Positions 52,341-61,951 of a DNA stretch of 64,000 nucleotides are shown piece by piece (position 1 is the stretch's first letter; each line of letters starts with the position of its first letter). The notes beneath the pieces are model-generated. The model was not told the DNA's origin. It saw only the letters and a list, made by a program, of their open reading frames with translations, and made no database searches. Origin of the DNA: Paenibacillus methanolicus (GTDB taxonomy: Bacteria > Bacillota > Bacilli > Paenibacillales > Paenibacillaceae); the NCBI RefSeq assembly GCF_008124765.1, contig NZ_VNHS01000004.1:62001-126000 (forward strand). Direction: 5' to 3'. The translations under genes were made by a program, and so were the position numbers.

Positions 52341-53576
52341 TTACTCCGCCGATTCCTCGAACAGCTTGGCGATCTCGATGATGACGTTGGTCGCCTTCAC
52401 CATATTGTCGGCCGAGATGTATTCGAACTTGCCGTGGTAGTTCTCCCCGCCGGTGAATATATTCGGCGTCGGCAAGCCCATGTACGACAGCTGGGAGCCG
52501 TCGGTGCCGCCGCGGATCGGCTCGACGATCGGCGTAATGCCCAGATTGGTCATCGCTTGATGGGCGATGTCGACGATCTGCATGACAGGCTCGACCTTCT
52601 CGCGCATGTTGTAGTATTGATCCTTCAGCTCCAGCACGATGTTCTCCCGGCCATAGCGTTCTTGGAACGTCCGAACGATGCCCTCGACGTTCGCTTTGCG
52701 CGCGGCGAATTTCGCCTTGTCGTGATCGCGGATGATGTAGACCAGTTTCGTCTCTTCCGCGGCGCCCGTCATCGAGATCAAATGGTAGAAGCCCTCGTAG
52801 CCTTCGGTATGCTCCGGCGATTCGGCATCCGGCAGCTCGGCGTGCAGCGCCATCGCGATTTTGGCCGAATTGACCATTTTGCCCTTGGCCGTGCCGGGAT
52901 GGACGTTCGTCCCTTTGACGGTGATCTTGGCCTGGGCGGCGTTGAAGCTCTCGTACTGCAGCTCGCCGAGCGGGCCGCCGTCCATCGTGTACGCGAACTG
53001 CGCGCCGAAGGCCGCCACGTCGAACTTGTGCGGGCCGCGGCCGATCTCTTCGTCCGGCGTGAACGCGACGCGCAGCTTGCCATGCTTGATCTCCGGATGC
53101 TGAATCAGGTGGTTCATCGCCGTCATGATCTCCGCGATGCCGGCTTTGTTGTCCGCGCCGAGCAGCGTCGTGCCGTCCGTCGTGACGAGAGTATGGCCCG
53201 CGTAACGGTTCAGCTCGGGGAATTCCTTCGGCGACAGCACGACGTTCAGCGCTTCGTTCAAGACGATATCGCCGCCGTCATAAGACTCCACGATCTGCGG
53301 CTTGACGCCCGAGCCGGTGAAGTCCGTCGCCGTGTCGACGTGGGCGAGGAAGCCGATCGTCGGCACGTTCTTATCCGTGTTGGCCGGCAGCGTCGCCATG
53401 ACATAGCCGTTGTCGTCCATGGTGACTTCCTGCATGCCGACCGCGGTCAACTCCTCCACGAGCAGGCGGGCGAGCGTCAGCTGCCCCGGCGTCGACGGGC
53501 ACGTCTGGCTGTCGTCGTCGGATTGGGTATCGATTTGCGCGTATGTAGTCAATCGCTTAATTAATTCGTCTTTCAT
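52341..53576 (-). CDS. pepT: Peptidase T (tripeptide aminopeptidase)
   Basis: The 411-residue M20B metallopeptidase has [12 protein letters not shown] (first zinc His and the Asp), [14 protein letters not shown] (bridging Asp), [15 protein letters not shown] (catalytic Glu pair) and [22 protein letters not shown]. It removes the N-terminal residue of tripeptides in the cytosol. It is convergent with the GTPase gene; the AraC-type regulator is upstream on the same strand but separated by 145 bp. Confidence 0.96.
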   Translation of the reverse strand: MKDELIKRLTTYAQIDTQSDDDSQTCPSTPGQLTLARLLVEELTAVGMQEVTMDDNGYVMATLPANTDKNVPTIGFLAHVDTATDFTGSGVKPQIVESYDGGDIVLNEALNVVLSPKEFPELNRYAGHTLVTTDGTTLLGADNKAGIAEIMTAMNHLIQHPEIKHGKLRVAFTPDEEIGRGPHKFDVAAFGAQFAYTMDGGPLGELQYESFNAAQAKITVKGTNVHPGTAKGKMVNSAKIAMALHAELPDAESPEHTEGYEGFYHLISMTGAAEETKLVYIIRDHDKAKFAARKANVEGIVRTFQERYGRENIVLELKDQYYNMREKVEPVMQIVDIAHQAMTNLGITPIVEPIRGGTDGSQLSYMGLPTPNIFTGGENYHGKFEYISADNMVKATNVIIEIAKLFEESAE

Positions 53577-53721
53577 GCGTCATGATCATCTCCTTTGGGT
53601 CCATTGTAAAACAACGTTCGCGCCAATGGAAATGCACTGCTGTACCGGGGCAAAGCGCGGCAAAAAGCCTGCTCGCGGGAGGCGCGGGCCGGCTGCTGCA
53701 AATGCGGCTTATGGGCGGCAA

Positions 53722-54582
53722 TCAGGACTTCGGTTTGATCGGAATCCATATTTCGCAGCGGTGATCGGGGCTTGTCGGGTCTTCGTCCGGGTACAGCTCG
53801 AACTCCGGTCCGCCCGCGTGCTCGTAATTCGAGGACGGGAACCAGTCTTGGAAAATGCGCTGCCAGACGTCCTGAATCGCGTCGGGCACCGGGCCGATGG
53901 CGGTGAACACCGCCCACGTCGACGCCGGAATCGTCAAGGTCTCGAAGCCGACCTCGGGCGCCTCGCCTACTTCCGCCGCGATCATGTAACGCAGCGTGTC
54001 GTCGGCATGGTTGAAGTCCATGCAGATGCCGAGCGTCTCATGGCGCGGCGAATGCGCGGCCAGTTTGGCCGTCGTGCCGTTCGCGTTGTGCTCCTGCCAG
54101 AACTTCGGGATGGCCCGGTGGTTCTCCCCGTCCTTGCACGAAGTGACGAAGCTGACGCCGGCGACCTCGAAGGCGCCGCGTTCGATAATGCGATATTCCA
54201 TTTCCTTCTCTCCTCTCAGCGATAGATGGAACGAGATGCGGGGGAACGCTTTCAGCTTCGCGCCCGGCTGGCGCGCTTCCGACGGCGTGATGCCGTGCGC
54301 CTTGCGGAACGCCTTGGCGAACGACTCGGGCGAATCATACCCGTACTTGAACGAGACGTCGATCACCTTGGCGGACGTGGAAGCCAGCTCCTGGGCAGCC
54401 AGCGACAGCCGCCGTTTGCGCAAATAATCGCCGACCGTCACGCCCGTGATCATGCTGAACATGCGCTGGAAATGGAACGGGGATGAGCAGGCAACCCGCG
54501 CAGCCGCCTCGATATCCAACTTCTCCTCCATCCGCGACTCCATATAGTCCATCGCGTCCTTCATGCGCTGCAGCCATTCCAT
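53722..54582 (-). CDS. AraC-family regulator with GyrI-like effector domain
   Basis: The 286-residue protein has an N-terminal AraC HTH pair (LDIEAAARVACSSPFHFQRMF, then VIDVSFKYGYDSPESFAKAF) and a C-terminal GyrI-like/effector-binding domain ending FELYPDEDPTSPDHRCEIWIPI. The order matches Rob/YdeE-type regulators, which bind amphipathic drugs or metabolites. The ATG at 54582 follows GGAGGAG by 8 nt; a longer frame upstream is not supported. Confidence 0.9.
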   Translation of the reverse strand: MEWLQRMKDAMDYMESRMEEKLDIEAAARVACSSPFHFQRMFSMITGVTVGDYLRKRRLSLAAQELASTSAKVIDVSFKYGYDSPESFAKAFRKAHGITPSEARQPGAKLKAFPRISFHLSLRGEKEMEYRIIERGAFEVAGVSFVTSCKDGENHRAIPKFWQEHNANGTTAKLAAHSPRHETLGICMDFNHADDTLRYMIAAEVGEAPEVGFETLTIPASTWAVFTAIGPVPDAIQDVWQRIFQDWFPSSNYEHAGGPEFELYPDEDPTSPDHRCEIWIPIKPKS

Positions 54583-55017
54583 TGCCGCCTCTCCTCCAGT
54601 GCTCTCATCATACCGTGCGCCGCCGGTCGCGGCCTGTTCTTGCGTGCGTTCGTTAGACAGGGTGATGCTTCCAGTGTAAACGGGCGAGCCGCCGCCGGTC
54701 CAGACGAACAAGACGCCGGTTGCGAAGTCCGCAATCGAGAAGAAGCCGGCAGCAACGACGGCAACGGAGATCCGGCGGATTCCCTTTGATTCGGGTCATG
54801 GGCGGGCGATCGCCATGGGGAAGCGGGCCTAGCCGTCCCGGGATTCGCCATGCCGGCGAGAGGCGCGGCAGACAAGCAATCGCTTCATGCCCCCAAAAAC
54901 GGTCATTAGGATGCAGGACGCGGGACAAATGCGACGTTTTCGACAAGAAGTTTTTGTAAAATCATTCCGTTCAATCGGCCGAAAGTCAGAAATGTTTGCG
55001 AAAATATTAGCAATCGC
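54583..55017. other. Intergenic region between the AraC regulator and protease genes
   Basis: No gene or RNA motif was recognised. The right part becomes markedly AT-rich and merges into the protease promoter region. Confidence 0.5.
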
Positions 55018-55117
55018 GTGAAGTAACGTGACATAAACAGCGATTCAGGACGATGTTTTGTCTGAAAATATATGTTTATTCCATTATTTCTCATATGTTA
55101 TTGTGAAATAACGTGAC
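55018..55117 (+). promoter_or_regulatory. Paired 15-bp direct repeats upstream of the S8 protease
   Basis: GTGAAGTAACGTGAC (55018-55032) and GTGAAATAACGTGAC (55103-55117) match at 14 of 15 positions and lie 85 bp apart, about eight helical turns. They sit 94-193 bp before the protease start in AT-rich DNA and could bind a dimeric or looping regulator. Confidence 0.55.
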
Positions 55118-55210
55118 GTCATCAACCTTATTTTATTTATTCGGCCATAACATCAACGGCATCGTTCGCATCAGGTACCGGCCTCACTACAACGTGAAAG
55201 GGTGCATGAT

Positions 55211-58200
55211 TTGAGAACCATCCCTGTCTTGAACAAAGTCGTATCGCTTCCGCTCGCAGCCTTGCTCGCTCTGGGGGGCGCCATGCCGCTCGCGGCCTCG
55301 GCGCAGACCGCTCAGGCCGTCCTGTCGAGCGAGAACTTGCTGGACCGCAGCTTGCTCGCGCCGCTGCCGGCTTCCCATCTGAGACCGGCTTACGTTTCGC
55401 CGAATTTGAAGAACCGCGAGGACGAGCCGGTACGCGTCATTCTGACGCTCTCGCAGCAGCCCGGAGCGGTAGGTCGTTACGCGGCCAAAATGGGCGTCAA
55501 GTCGATGACCCAGCAGTCGGCCGAGCGCGCGGCCCAGCAGGAACAAACGACGCTGATCGGCAAGGCGGAGGCGGAAGGCCTCGACGTGCAGGTCAATTAC
55601 CAATACGATACCGTTCTGAACGGCATGGAAGTGACGGTGCCGGGGGATCAGATCGACGAGCTCGCGGAGCTGCCGGGCGTAACCGGCGTGTTCGAGAATG
55701 TGACGTATTACAACCTTCCGGACCAGGAAGGCGAAGCGGCGGCGGAGCCGTTCATCGATTACGAGCCGCTGAAACAAATCGGCGTGCCGGAGGCATGGGA
55801 GGCGGGATTAAGCGGCAAAGGACTGAAAGTCGGCGTTATCGATACGGGGGTGGATTATACGCATCCGGATCTGAAGGACGCGTACGCGGGCGGATATAAC
55901 GCGCATACGCATTCGAACGATCCGTACGAGAATATACCGGGCAAGCCGGAGGACAAGGTGTACGGCACCGATCACGGCACGCACGTCGCAGGGACGATCG
56001 TCGGACAAGCCAAGAATACGACGTCCGACATTCAGCACAAAGGCATCGCGTACGGCGCCAAGCTGTATGCGTACAAAGTGCTGGCGTCCACCCAAAAGCC
56101 GGACCAGGCAACCGGCACGTCGGCGCAGGTCATCGACGGCATCGAGCAGGCGGTGGAGGACGGCATGGACGTCATTAACCTGTCGCTGGGCTCCGATGTG
56201 GACAAAGATCCGAATTCGCCGGACGCGATCGCGGTGAACAACGCGGTGCTGGCGGGCGTCGTCACGGTCGTGGCGAACGGTAATGCTGCGGACTCCGGTC
56301 CATACTACTACTCGATGGGCTCTCCGGCCACGTCGCAGCTGGCGATATCGGTCGGCGCGGCGACGACGGTATCCAAGCGGTTCGAAGCCACCGTGGCGGT
56401 CGGCACGGCCGCAACGGGAGCAGACAAGGACAAGGCCGTAATCGCCGAAACGGCGGAAGGCGGCGCGGTGCAACAGCCGGAAGCCGCGACGCCGGAAGCG
56501 GACCCAACGGAAGCCGAACAGCCGGCGGTAGAGCAAGCTGCGGCGGAGCAACCGGAGATCGCGCTTGCCGTGCCGGACGCGGAAGAGAAAAAGGAAGCGG
56601 CGGCCGAGGAGCCTGTGCCGCCCACGAGCGGCGGCGGCGCGACAACGCCGAGCAGCACCCCGATCGGCCTGATGGCATGGACGACGAATCAAGAGGATTT
56701 CGCCTCTATTCTCGGCGCAGAGCTGCAAGAGGGCGTCTATGTCGGGCTTGGCGCGGACGACGATTACAAGGGCAAGGACGTCGAAGGCAAGGTCGTGCTG
56801 ATCTCGCGCGGAACGCTCACGTTCGCGGAGAAAGTGGCCATTGCCGCGACGCACGGCGCCAAAGCGGCCGTCATCTTCAACGGCAACGCCAAAGGCAACG
56901 TGCCGGATCTAAGCGCGAGCATCCCGGGGCGGGACGAGCCGGTTGGCGCGATCGGCTTCCTGGGCGACAGCCCGGAATACATCCCGACGTTCGACATGGC
57001 GGGCACGACGGGCCGGGCGCTTGCGAAGCTGCTGACCGAGCAGCCGGGATCCTATCCGACCTTTACGTTCGGGGAGACGTTCAAATCCACGACGGTGGCG
57101 GGCGATACGATGGCGAGCTTCAGCTCGCGCGGTCCGAACGGCGATCCGACCCTCGGCATCAAACCGGACGTCGTCGCGCCGGGCGTGGGCATTCTCTCTA
57201 CCGTTCCTGCCTACGGCAAGGGTAATCCGAACGTCAAGTACGATGAGCTCTCCTACGGCCGGAAGAACGGGACGAGCATGGCGAGCCCGCACGTCGCGGG
57301 GCTCGCGCTGCTGCTCCAGGAAGCGCATCCGGACTGGACGCCGTTCGATATTCGCGCGGCGCTGGCCAATACGGCCGATTCGATCAAGGACGAAGCAAAC
57401 ACGACGTACGACGTCTACTCCCAGGGTGCGGGCCGCGTGAACGTCGCCAAGGCGATCCAGACGCCGGCGCTGCTCCAGACGGTGGAGAACCTCAAACTGC
57501 TCGATACGAATCTGGAGGAGCAGAACGTCGTCAACTACGGTTCTTCCGCCAGCTTCGGCCTGGCGAAAGCCGGCGCGGGCGCCAAGTCGGTGAAGCTCGT
57601 GCTGAAGAACTTCTCGAACGCGGACCTTACGTACACGGCATCGGTCGTGAAGCATGCGAGCGTCACGGGCGATCCGAACGGAGCGGTCGCTACGCCGGAC
57701 GGCGCGAATATCGACGTCAAGCTGGAAGGAACGGACGCCGGCGCGTTAACCGTGTCGAAGTCCGGCGGCGCGGCTGCTCCGGGCCAGAAGGAGTTCACGC
57801 TGACGTTGTCGCCGCAGGCGGATGCCGCGGACGGCGTCTATGAAGGTACGGTCGTGCTGCGCAGCGAAGGCAAGCCGGACCTGCGCCTGCCGTACGTCGT
57901 GCACGTCGGCGACGAGCAGCCTAGCAACGGCTTCGGCGTGGAGGATGTGACCGTATCGCCACGCATCATTACGCCGGACGGCGATGGCAAGAACGACACA
58001 ACCGATGTTAGCTATAAGCTGACGGCGGAAGACGTGAATTATATCGAGCTGCAGGCGTATGATCTGAACGACGAACTGATCGCCGTACTGGCTTCGGCGC
58101 AGCAGCGCGACGACAAAGGCGCGTTGGTCGCGTTCAAGCCGGGCGATCGCGTCTTCGAGAACGTCGGCGACACCTATATCGACGACGCCGACGGAGACAA

Positions 58201-59650
58201 TGAAATTGACGTAAACGACAAAGGCGAGCCAATTCTTTATCACTTGAAGAAAGGGACGTACCGCCTTGTGGTCGATGCCCTGAGCATTACGCCGGACAAC
58301 AAGCTGGGCGCCGAATACGTAGCCTTCTCGGAATTCCGCGTCGCCGAGACCCCGGCACCTCCGGTCACGCCGCCAAGCGGCGGTGGCGGCTACGTGCCGC
58401 CGGTGATCACGCCGCCGGCGCCGGCCGCGCTTGACGCGTCCGCGAACGCGGTCGTGGGCCAAGGCCAGCAACAAGTGCGCCTGACGTCGGCCGAAGAGAA
58501 GAAGGACGGCGCGCCGCTTGCGACCGTGAAGGACGCGGATCTGGAAGCGGCGATTAAGCAGGCAGGCAGCTCGCCGGCGGCGATCATCGTGCAGCTGCAG
58601 GCGGAGAAGGGACAGCGTGCGCAGCTGACGCTGACCGCGAAGCAGGCGGCGATTCTCGCCGGCGCGCCATCGGGCAGCACGCTGCTGCTGAGCAGCGGCG
58701 GTTCATCCCTTGCGCTGCCGATCTCGCTCATCAAAGGACTTCCCGCCGAGAGCGGACTGCAGCTCGTCATTGCGCCGCAGAAGGATAAAGCGGCGCAATT
58801 CGGCAGCGCGGAATCCGGCTTGACCGTCATCGGCGATCCGGTCGCTTTCGAAGCGAACGTCACGGACGCTTCCGGCACGAAGCCGCTAATCGTTCCGTTC
58901 AGCACGCTCGTGAAGCGCTCCTTCACGATTCCGGGCAGCGTGAAGCCGAATTCGGCGGGCGTACTGTACGAGGAAGGCGGCAAGCTGCGTCCGGCGGCAT
59001 CGACGCTGGCGCCGCAGGACAACGGCACGACGATCGTCACCGTCAGCCGCCCGGGCTTCTCGACGTACGCGGCCGTGTCGACGACGGCGCAGTTCGGCGA
59101 CATCGCGGGCAGCTGGGCGGAGCCGAAGATTCAGGCGCTCGCCGGCAAGCTGCTCGTGAACGGCACGGATAAGACGACGTTCTCGCCGAAGCGGGCCGTG
59201 ACGCGGGCGGAATTCGCTTCGCTGCTGGCGCGCGCCCTCGGTCTGTCGGGCTCGTCCAAGCAGGCGTTCCAGGACGTGCCGCAGGACGCGTGGTATGCCC
59301 AAGACGTGGCGGCCGCGTATGAAGCGGGTCTCATTACCGGCACGCCGGAAGGCCGCTTCGCGCCGGATGCGTCGATTACGCGCGACCAGCTGAGCGTCAT
59401 GCTCGCCCGCGCCATCAAGCTGCTGAATATCGCGCCGGTCCAAGGCGAGCCATCGCGCGTCGCTTACGGCGACGAGAGCGAATTCCCGGGCTATGCGAAG
59501 GACAGCATCGCGGCGGTGACGGATGCCGGCATTCTGCGCGGCGATACGTCGGGCGGGGTCGCCTACTTCCGCGGCCAGACCATCGTCACCCGCGACGTGG
59601 CGAGCGTCGCGATTCTCCAACTGCTTCAACAGGGGAAACTGACGGATTAA
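55211..59650 (+). CDS. Giant S8 subtilisin-like protease with PA domain and SLH anchors
   Basis: The 1479-residue secreted protein has a signal peptide (ending near AASAQTAQA), an I9-like propeptide, and an S8 domain with the triad D211 (VIDTGVDYTHPDL), H255 (DHGTHVAGT) and S689 (NGTSMASPHVAG). Between His and Ser are an acidic Ala/Glu/Pro-rich insert (about residues 395-480) and a PA domain. Beyond the catalytic part come Ig/FnIII-like regions, a Pro/Gly linker, and three SLH modules from about residue 1296. SLH domains bind secondary cell-wall polymer, so it likely works on the cell surface. TTG at 55211 is chosen because AAAGGG lies 8 nt upstream; GTG at 55202 is too close. Confidence 0.93.
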   Translation: MRTIPVLNKVVSLPLAALLALGGAMPLAASAQTAQAVLSSENLLDRSLLAPLPASHLRPAYVSPNLKNREDEPVRVILTLSQQPGAVGRYAAKMGVKSMTQQSAERAAQQEQTTLIGKAEAEGLDVQVNYQYDTVLNGMEVTVPGDQIDELAELPGVTGVFENVTYYNLPDQEGEAAAEPFIDYEPLKQIGVPEAWEAGLSGKGLKVGVIDTGVDYTHPDLKDAYAGGYNAHTHSNDPYENIPGKPEDKVYGTDHGTHVAGTIVGQAKNTTSDIQHKGIAYGAKLYAYKVLASTQKPDQATGTSAQVIDGIEQAVEDGMDVINLSLGSDVDKDPNSPDAIAVNNAVLAGVVTVVANGNAADSGPYYYSMGSPATSQLAISVGAATTVSKRFEATVAVGTAATGADKDKAVIAETAEGGAVQQPEAATPEADPTEAEQPAVEQAAAEQPEIALAVPDAEEKKEAAAEEPVPPTSGGGATTPSSTPIGLMAWTTNQEDFASILGAELQEGVYVGLGADDDYKGKDVEGKVVLISRGTLTFAEKVAIAATHGAKAAVIFNGNAKGNVPDLSASIPGRDEPVGAIGFLGDSPEYIPTFDMAGTTGRALAKLLTEQPGSYPTFTFGETFKSTTVAGDTMASFSSRGPNGDPTLGIKPDVVAPGVGILSTVPAYGKGNPNVKYDELSYGRKNGTSMASPHVAGLALLLQEAHPDWTPFDIRAALANTADSIKDEANTTYDVYSQGAGRVNVAKAIQTPALLQTVENLKLLDTNLEEQNVVNYGSSASFGLAKAGAGAKSVKLVLKNFSNADLTYTASVVKHASVTGDPNGAVATPDGANIDVKLEGTDAGALTVSKSGGAAAPGQKEFTLTLSPQADAADGVYEGTVVLRSEGKPDLRLPYVVHVGDEQPSNGFGVEDVTVSPRIITPDGDGKNDTTDVSYKLTAEDVNYIELQAYDLNDELIAVLASAQQRDDKGALVAFKPGDRVFENVGDTYIDDADGDNEIDVNDKGEPILYHLKKGTYRLVVDALSITPDNKLGAEYVAFSEFRVAETPAPPVTPPSGGGGYVPPVITPPAPAALDASANAVVGQGQQQVRLTSAEEKKDGAPLATVKDADLEAAIKQAGSSPAAIIVQLQAEKGQRAQLTLTAKQAAILAGAPSGSTLLLSSGGSSLALPISLIKGLPAESGLQLVIAPQKDKAAQFGSAESGLTVIGDPVAFEANVTDASGTKPLIVPFSTLVKRSFTIPGSVKPNSAGVLYEEGGKLRPAASTLAPQDNGTTIVTVSRPGFSTYAAVSTTAQFGDIAGSWAEPKIQALAGKLLVNGTDKTTFSPKRAVTRAEFASLLARALGLSGSSKQAFQDVPQDAWYAQDVAAAYEAGLITGTPEGRFAPDASITRDQLSVMLARAIKLLNIAPVQGEPSRVAYGDESEFPGYAKDSIAAVTDAGILRGDTSGGVAYFRGQTIVTRDVASVAILQLLQQGKLTD

Positions 59651-59679
59651 CGAGGAAGCACGGTCAATATTGAAAGAGA

Positions 59680-59721
59680 AAGCCTCCGCTTGCACGGCGA
59701 TTGCCGTGCGGGCGGAGGCTT
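59680..59721. terminator. Terminator between the protease and metallophosphoesterase genes
   Basis: AAGCCTCCGC/GCGGAGGCTT with an inner GCACGGC/GCCGTGC stem. The genes are convergent. Confidence 0.9.
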
Positions 59722-59764
59722 CTTGGCGTTGCCGTTCAAGCGCGATCATGCGGATCTGACGCGG

Positions 59765-61009
59765 CTAGTGGCGAATCTCGAACGCGTCGACTTTCACGCC
59801 GTCCACGTCATATGCCTCGTAGACGAGCGAGTCGCCTTTGATCGTAATGCCGGCGAACATCTGCTTATTGTTCTGGAGATGAACCTTGTGGTAGAACAGG
59901 TCTTCCTTCTTCTCGTTGAATTTGGGCCCGGCCGCGTTGGTCACGACATAGACGGTGCCCTCTCGATTCCGGACGGTGCCGTCGCCGTCCCCTGCGATCT
60001 TGCCGCCGCGCAGCGGGTAGGAGCGGCTGTACTCGTGATTATGCCCTTGCAGCACGAGATCGACTTTGAACTGATCGAACACCGCGACCCATTTGTCCAG
60101 CTTCTTGTAGCTATTGCCCCCGTAAGGACCGCGATGCATGGCGACGATCTTCCAAGGCTTGTCCGAGAACGCGAGATCGTTGCGCAGCCAGTCGACCTGA
60201 CCCTTCAGATTGGATTCCGAATTCAGCACGACGACGTGCGCCGATCCGTAATCGAACGAGTACGTCGTGCCGGGAATGGACCCGGCGGCCCCGTTGCTCG
60301 GCGCGTGAAAATGCGACACGAACCGCTCGGCATTCCCCTCGACCTCGTCGTGATTGCCGGTCACCGGCATGAGCGGGACGGAGGGGAGGATGCCGCTTGC
60401 GCTGGCGAAGAAGGACCGCCAGGCATTCTCGTCCTTCGGATTTTCCGTGAAATCCCCGTTATGCACGATGAACCGCGAATCCGGGAAGACATCGAACGCC
60501 CGGCTCAGCGTGTTGCCCCACAGCTTGAAGTCCGCCTCCGTCGCTCCTTGCGAGTCGGTCACGTTCAGGAACGTGAACGCGTCCGTCTCCACGGGGGCCG
60601 TCGCGAATTGCGCCGGCTCGCTCCAATCTCCGTCCTCCCCGGTCCCGACCCGGTACGTGTACAGCGTATCCGGCTTCAAATCCGTGACGTTCACCTTGTG
60701 AATGCCTTGCTGGGAGCCGCTTTCGGCCAGCGCCTGCGTCGTGCCGGTACGAGCGATAATCGCCCGGCTTCCGCCGTCGAACGCGGCGCTCGTCGCCTTG
60801 CCTTCGACGACCTGTATGACGGTGCCCGCCTTCGGGTTATCCGTGAACCACGTGAACGCGCGAGTCGTTCGGGCATCTTCATGAAACGTCGTCGCCAGCG
60901 ATTCGGGCATGTTCGATTCTCCGTCCTTTTGATCCCAGAGCATAAATAATAGTATGGCCAGCGCGATCGCCGCGAGAACGGCAATGAGCGCGATATTTTG
61001 TGTTCGCAT
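59765..61009 (-). CDS. Secreted/membrane-anchored purple-acid-phosphatase-like metallophosphoesterase
   Basis: The 414-residue protein has an N-terminal membrane segment (IALIAVLAAIALAILLFML), an FnIII-like N-domain (LKPDTLYTYRVGTG), and a calcineurin-like core with VTDSQ, HNGDF, GNHDE, AMHRGPYG and LQGHNHEYSR supplying the di-metal ligands. It probably removes phosphate from extracellular substrates. The ATG at 61009 follows AAAGGGG by 8 nt. No Pho box was identified. Confidence 0.9.
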   Translation of the reverse strand: MRTQNIALIAVLAAIALAILLFMLWDQKDGESNMPESLATTFHEDARTTRAFTWFTDNPKAGTVIQVVEGKATSAAFDGGSRAIIARTGTTQALAESGSQQGIHKVNVTDLKPDTLYTYRVGTGEDGDWSEPAQFATAPVETDAFTFLNVTDSQGATEADFKLWGNTLSRAFDVFPDSRFIVHNGDFTENPKDENAWRSFFASASGILPSVPLMPVTGNHDEVEGNAERFVSHFHAPSNGAAGSIPGTTYSFDYGSAHVVVLNSESNLKGQVDWLRNDLAFSDKPWKIVAMHRGPYGGNSYKKLDKWVAVFDQFKVDLVLQGHNHEYSRSYPLRGGKIAGDGDGTVRNREGTVYVVTNAAGPKFNEKKEDLFYHKVHLQNNKQMFAGITIKGDSLVYEAYDVDGVKVDAFEIRH

Positions 61010-61269
61010 CGGCGTTTCCCCTTTGGTGAAGAGATGGAAGAGAATGAAGAATGACCCCCTATTAATTCTACACGATTCGGGCCCTGTTAAAAAACCCGAT
61101 GCGCCGGGACGGCCGATTCGGCGTTGCTTCAGCCTGTAATTCGGACGCAAGGGGCGCTCCAACCGTCCGGAAAAGCGGCCAGTTCGAAAACTGTTTCGCC
61201 CATTATGTGGAATTCCGGCTTGAATTTTGTTATTTTTCAAACAAATTAAGCGCGAAAAGAAAAAAATTA

Positions 61270-61299
61270 TTGTTCACCTTTTGTTCAAAGGTGTAGAAT
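61270..61299 (+). promoter_or_regulatory. Predicted promoter of yjlC-ndh
   Basis: TTGTTC, an 18-bp spacer, and TAGAAT. A CACCTTT/AAAGGTG inverted repeat overlaps the spacer. Confidence 0.5.
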
Positions 61300-61401
61300 A
61301 AGGTGAAGGTTAAAATTCGTTCTTGCCTGCGCAGCGCGATCGGAGCTCTCCGACCGTGAATAAAACGCGTTAATTAGAGGATCAGACTCGTCTGGTTTTT
61401 T

Positions 61402-61419
61402 ATGTGAAAACTGTCACAA
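61402..61419 (+). promoter_or_regulatory. Rex-type operator upstream of yjlC-ndh
   Basis: ATGTGAAAACTGTCACAA fits the Rex pattern TGTGA-N6-TCACA. Rex is the NADH-sensing repressor that controls yjlC-ndh in B. subtilis, where Ndh feeds back on the NADH level. It lies about 90 bp before the first start codon and 100 bp after the predicted promoter, so a second promoter nearer the box is possible. Confidence 0.75.
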
Positions 61420-61506
61420 GGCGCTTGGGCCGTAACCGGAACAGGCCGAAGCAGGCACGCGAACTGGCAACCAAACCGTGATTTTCCGTAAAGGAGGACG
61501 TTTCTA

Positions 61507-61935
61507 ATGTCAACACCTGAAGCTGTACAAACGGCTGAGCTGACGGCCAGCAAGCAGTTGGATATTCTGGATCAGCTGATCAAGCCGGAGGTTCAAGAAT
61601 CGCTAACCGTTCTGGTGGAGAATCTGCCGAAACTGGCGGAGATGGTCACGATGATGACCAAGGCGTACGATTTCGCGCAAAGCATCGCGACCGACCAAGT
61701 CTTGATCGACGACATGATGGGCGGTCTCGGCGAAATGGTGACTCCCGTCGTCGACAAAGCCAAAGGCATCGCGGCTGCGGCAATCGAAGCCAACGACCGC
61801 GCGCAAGCGGAGACGGCATCGATCGGTCTGTTCGGCATGCTGAAAATGCTGAAAGATCCGCAAGTCCAAAAAACGCTCCGTTTTGCTCAGGCGTTCCTGA
61901 ACGCCATGGCAGAACGCGACCGGAACAAACTGTAG
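61507..61935 (+). CDS. yjlC: DUF1641 protein, YjlC-like
   Basis: The 142-residue helical protein (KPEVQESLTVLVENLPKLAEM, then LFGMLKMLKDPQVQKTLRFA) matches DUF1641/YjlC. It is expected to work with, or be co-regulated with, the NADH dehydrogenase that starts 16 nt after its stop, as in B. subtilis. The molecular role is unknown. AAAGGAGG precedes the ATG. Confidence 0.9.
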   Translation: MSTPEAVQTAELTASKQLDILDQLIKPEVQESLTVLVENLPKLAEMVTMMTKAYDFAQSIATDQVLIDDMMGGLGEMVTPVVDKAKGIAAAAIEANDRAQAETASIGLFGMLKMLKDPQVQKTLRFAQAFLNAMAERDRNKL

Positions 61936-61951
61936 GGAACGGGGGATAAAC

